DNA from: Streptomyces noursei | GTDB taxonomy: Bacteria; Actinomycetota; Actinomycetes; Streptomycetales; Streptomycetaceae | Assembly: GCF_016917755.1 (NCBI RefSeq) | Contig: NZ_CP070326.1 | Location: 558,001-622,000 of the forward strand | DNA: 64,000 nucleotides | Direction of reading: 5' to 3' | Shown here: piece by piece, positions 61,954-64,000 of the stretch | Numbering within the stretch: position 1 is the stretch's first letter | How the letters are laid out: each line of letters opens with the position of its first letter | Position numbers and translations under genes: made by a program | The notes under the pieces: model-generated | Told to the model about the DNA's origin: nothing | Database searches by the model: none | Seen by the model: the letters and a program-made list of their open reading frames with translations, nothing else

Positions 61954-64000
61954 CCACCGCATCGTCGTCGAACTGCCCGGCCTCGACGACCCCGACGAGG
62001 CCGCCGCGGTCCTCGGACGCACCGCCCAGCTCACCGTGCACCCGGTCCTGGGCACCGGCCCCGGACCCCGGTCCGACCCCGCCGACCCCGACGCCGGCCC
62101 CGTCCTCCCCGACGACACGGGCACCCCGCTGCGACTGGGGCCGCCGGCCCTGACGGGCGCCGAAGTGCACCGCGCCGAGGCGGAGTTCGACGCCGAGAGC
62201 GGCAGCGGCTGGTCCGTCGGGCTCAGCCTGCGCGGCACCGGCGAGCGCGCCTGGGCCCGGCTGACCGGCACGGCGGCCTGCGCCGCGCCGCACGATCCGG
62301 CCCGCCGCGCGGCCATCGTCCTGGACCGCAAGATCATCTCGTCGCCACAGGTCGAATCGTCCGTGGCCTGCGGTGTCGGCATCACCGGCGGGACGACGCG
62401 GATCACCGGCGGCTTCGACCAGCGCGCGGCGCAGGAGTTGGCGCTGCTGATCAACGGCGGGGCGCTGCCGGTACCGGTGGACATCGTCGAACAACGCGCC
62501 GTCGGCCCGACCCTGGGCGCCCTGGCGATCACCTCCAGCGCCCAGGCCGCGGCCCTCGGGGTCGCCCTCACGGCCGTGTTCATCACCGTCGTCTACCGTC
62601 TGCTCGGCGCGCTCGCCACGCTGGCCCTCGCCTGCTACGCGCTGATCTCCTACGCGGCGCTGCTCGCCCTGGGCGCGACCCTCACCCTCCCCGGCCTCGC
62701 CGGTTTCGTGCTGGCGGTGGGCATGGCCGTGGACGCCAACGTGCTGGTCTTTGAACGCGCCCGTGAGGAGTACGCGGCGGGTCCCCCCACGCGTCCGCGC
62801 ACCCTGCGCAGCGCCCTCGCGGCCGGCTTCCGCAACGCCTTCAGCGCCATCGCCGATTCCAACGTCACCACCCTGCTCGCCGCGGTGCTGCTGTTCTTCT
62901 TCGCCTCCGGGCCGGTGCGCGGCTTCGGCGTCACCCTGTGCATCGGCGTGGCCGCGTCGATGGTCAGCGCGCTGCTGATCACCCGGGTGCTGGCGGAGTG
63001 CGCGGTGGCGCTGCCGCCGGTCCGGCGCCGCCCGCGCCTGACCGGTCTGGCCGGGCTCGGCCGGGTCCGGTCCTGGCTCGCCCGACGCCGGCCGGACCTG
63101 CTGCGCCACCGGCGCCGCTGGCTGGCGCTGAGCGGCGTCGCCCTGCTCCTCGCCGTCTCCGGCATCGCCGTCCGCGGTCTCGACTACGGCGTGGAGTTCA
63201 CCGGCGGGCGGATGATCGAGTACACCACCACCCGGCCGGTGGACGCCGAGCGGGCCCGCGCCGCGCTCGGCACCGCGGGCCTGGACCGGGCCCAGGTCAC
63301 CACCTCCGGCGACGACGCCCTGACGGTGCGCACCGAGCGGCTCTCCGCGGCGCAACTGCGCACCACGGACCGGGTGGTCGACGAGCTCGGCGGCGGAGCG
63401 GAGAAGGTGCGGGACGAGCTGATCGGCCCGAGCCTGGGCGACGAACTGCGCCGCGGTGCGCTGGTGGCCCTCGGCCTCGCCCTCGCCGCGCAGCTGGTCT
63501 ATCTCGCGGTGCGCTTCCGGTGGACCTTCGCGCTGTCGGCCGTCGTCGCCATGGCGCACGACGTCCTCATCCTCGTCGGGGTGTTCGCCTGGCTGGGCAA
63601 GTCCCTCGACGGCGTCTTCCTGGCGTCCCTGCTGACCGTCATCGGCTACTCCGTCAACGACTCGGTGGTGGTCTTCGACCGCATCCGCGAACTCCGGGCC
63701 GGCGCGCGCGGCGCCCCGGAGTTCGCGGACCTCGCCAACACCGCGGTGCTGCAGATCGTGCCGCGCACCGTCAACACCGGGATGGGAGCGGTGTTCATCC
63801 TGGCCGCGCTCGCCGTGCTGGGCGGCGACTCGCTGACCGACTTCGCGCTCGCCCTGCTGATCGGCATCACCGTCGGCACGTACTCGTCGGTGTTCACCGC
63901 GACCCCGTTGGCGGTCGTCCTGGAACGGCACGACGGGGCGTCGCCGCGGCGGACGGCCCGCCGCACGACGGGGCGCGACGGCGGACGCGACCGGCGGGAC
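61706..64000 (+). CDS. fused SecD-SecF protein translocase subunit (runs off the window)
   Basis: 765 codons to the window end without a stop. Start TTG 61706 behind GGAGG is uncertain (ATG 61688 in frame). SecD half: LGLDLRGGTQLVLETRD, membrane region GMAVDANVLVFERAREE. SecF half: GLDYGVEFTGGRMIEY, VIGYSVNDSVVVFDRIRE, NTGMGAVFILAALAVLGGDS. Uses proton motive force to aid late protein export. Streptomyces carry separate secD and secF plus a fused paralogue; this is the fused type. Confidence 0.88.
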   Translation, partial: MTRATRVRALLALAILALSTFLALTQPVRLGLDLRGGTQLVLETRDSPTAQADRDATDRTLEVLRRRVDALGVSEPHLARAGDHRIVVELPGLDDPDEAAAVLGRTAQLTVHPVLGTGPGPRSDPADPDAGPVLPDDTGTPLRLGPPALTGAEVHRAEAEFDAESGSGWSVGLSLRGTGERAWARLTGTAACAAPHDPARRAAIVLDRKIISSPQVESSVACGVGITGGTTRITGGFDQRAAQELALLINGGALPVPVDIVEQRAVGPTLGALAITSSAQAAALGVALTAVFITVVYRLLGALATLALACYALISYAALLALGATLTLPGLAGFVLAVGMAVDANVLVFERAREEYAAGPPTRPRTLRSALAAGFRNAFSAIADSNVTTLLAAVLLFFFASGPVRGFGVTLCIGVAASMVSALLITRVLAECAVALPPVRRRPRLTGLAGLGRVRSWLARRRPDLLRHRRRWLALSGVALLLAVSGIAVRGLDYGVEFTGGRMIEYTTTRPVDAERARAALGTAGLDRAQVTTSGDDALTVRTERLSAAQLRTTDRVVDELGGGAEKVRDELIGPSLGDELRRGALVALGLALAAQLVYLAVRFRWTFALSAVVAMAHDVLILVGVFAWLGKSLDGVFLASLLTVIGYSVNDSVVVFDRIRELRAGARGAPEFADLANTAVLQIVPRTVNTGMGAVFILAALAVLGGDSLTDFALALLIGITVGTYSSVFTATPLAVVLERHDGASPRRTARRTTGRDGGRDRRD

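Noticed and set aside
61580..63931. 783-codon minus-strand open frame
   Set aside because: Antisense to SecDF, which has clear family motifs; the frame is an effect of high third-position GC.

Overview
The window is high-GC DNA (about 70 percent or more by eye) with strong third-position GC bias, frequent GTG starts and GGAGG-type ribosome sites. It encodes a chaplin, an HbpS-SenS-SenR system, PcaV, XRE/DUF397 regulator pairs, an SAV2177-type methyltransferase and F420-dependent enzymes. This points to a Streptomyces or very close relative, probably from an accessory or arm-proximal region because broken genes are common. I see no tRNA, rRNA, CRISPR array or intact insertion sequence.

Layout. 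0.1-9.6 kb: a TrmB/LuxR-type regulator, a P450 with its 3Fe-4S ferredoxin and divergent TetR, an ATP-grasp ligase, an MpaB/Lcp-type (DUF2236) oxygenase, a class 3 lipase, a frame-disrupted gene, and a second P450 translationally coupled to its TetR. 9.7-10.3 kb: two overlapping zinc-ribbon genes. 10.3-21.2 kb: an aromatic-acid block. It has a secreted alpha/beta hydrolase, a MarR regulator, a four-gene operon (SDR, amidohydrolase, CoA ligase, MaoC) that matches actinobacterial CoA-dependent hydroxycinnamate catabolism, and a beta-ketoadipate operon (pcaI, pcaJ, pcaH, pcaB) with divergent pcaV. pcaG, pcaF and pcaL are not present here.

21-33 kb: a chaplin, a DUF488 protein, a HipA-like kinase and a small gene that share a 47-bp upstream element, a metallo-beta-lactamase-fold protein with divergent MerR, a META lipoprotein, a HAD dehalogenase, a giant XRE-STAND-WD40 protein and a ricin-type lectin. 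33-43.5 kb: TetR, hbpS-senS-senR, a carboxylesterase, a tautomerase, an ornithine-carbamoyltransferase paralogue, a DUF3887/hydrolase gene with divergent winged-helix regulator, and several gene remnants. 43.5-56 kb: 3-hydroxyisobutyryl-CoA hydrolase, SRPBCC, hydrolase, GNAT, a GlxA-type regulator, DJ-1/PfpI, small membrane proteins, a DsbA-like protein without CxxC, an ABC-F protein with a possible attenuator leader, an F420-type oxidoreductase, DinB and HtpG. 56-64 kb: a YdcF remnant, a frameshifted glycosyltransferase, an XRE/DUF397/ATPase trio, a SAM methyltransferase and a fused SecDF that runs off the window end.

Integration. The clearest pathway is: esters, then hydroxycinnamates (possible secreted esterase), then aryl-CoA, hydroxybenzoates and protocatechuate, with entry to the beta-ketoadipate pathway. 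Much of the rest is one-component regulation: divergent regulator/enzyme pairs with palindromic operators that can be read directly. At least five truncated genes and three loci disrupted by single-base indels suggest ongoing decay, or sequencing error in homopolymer runs for the latter.
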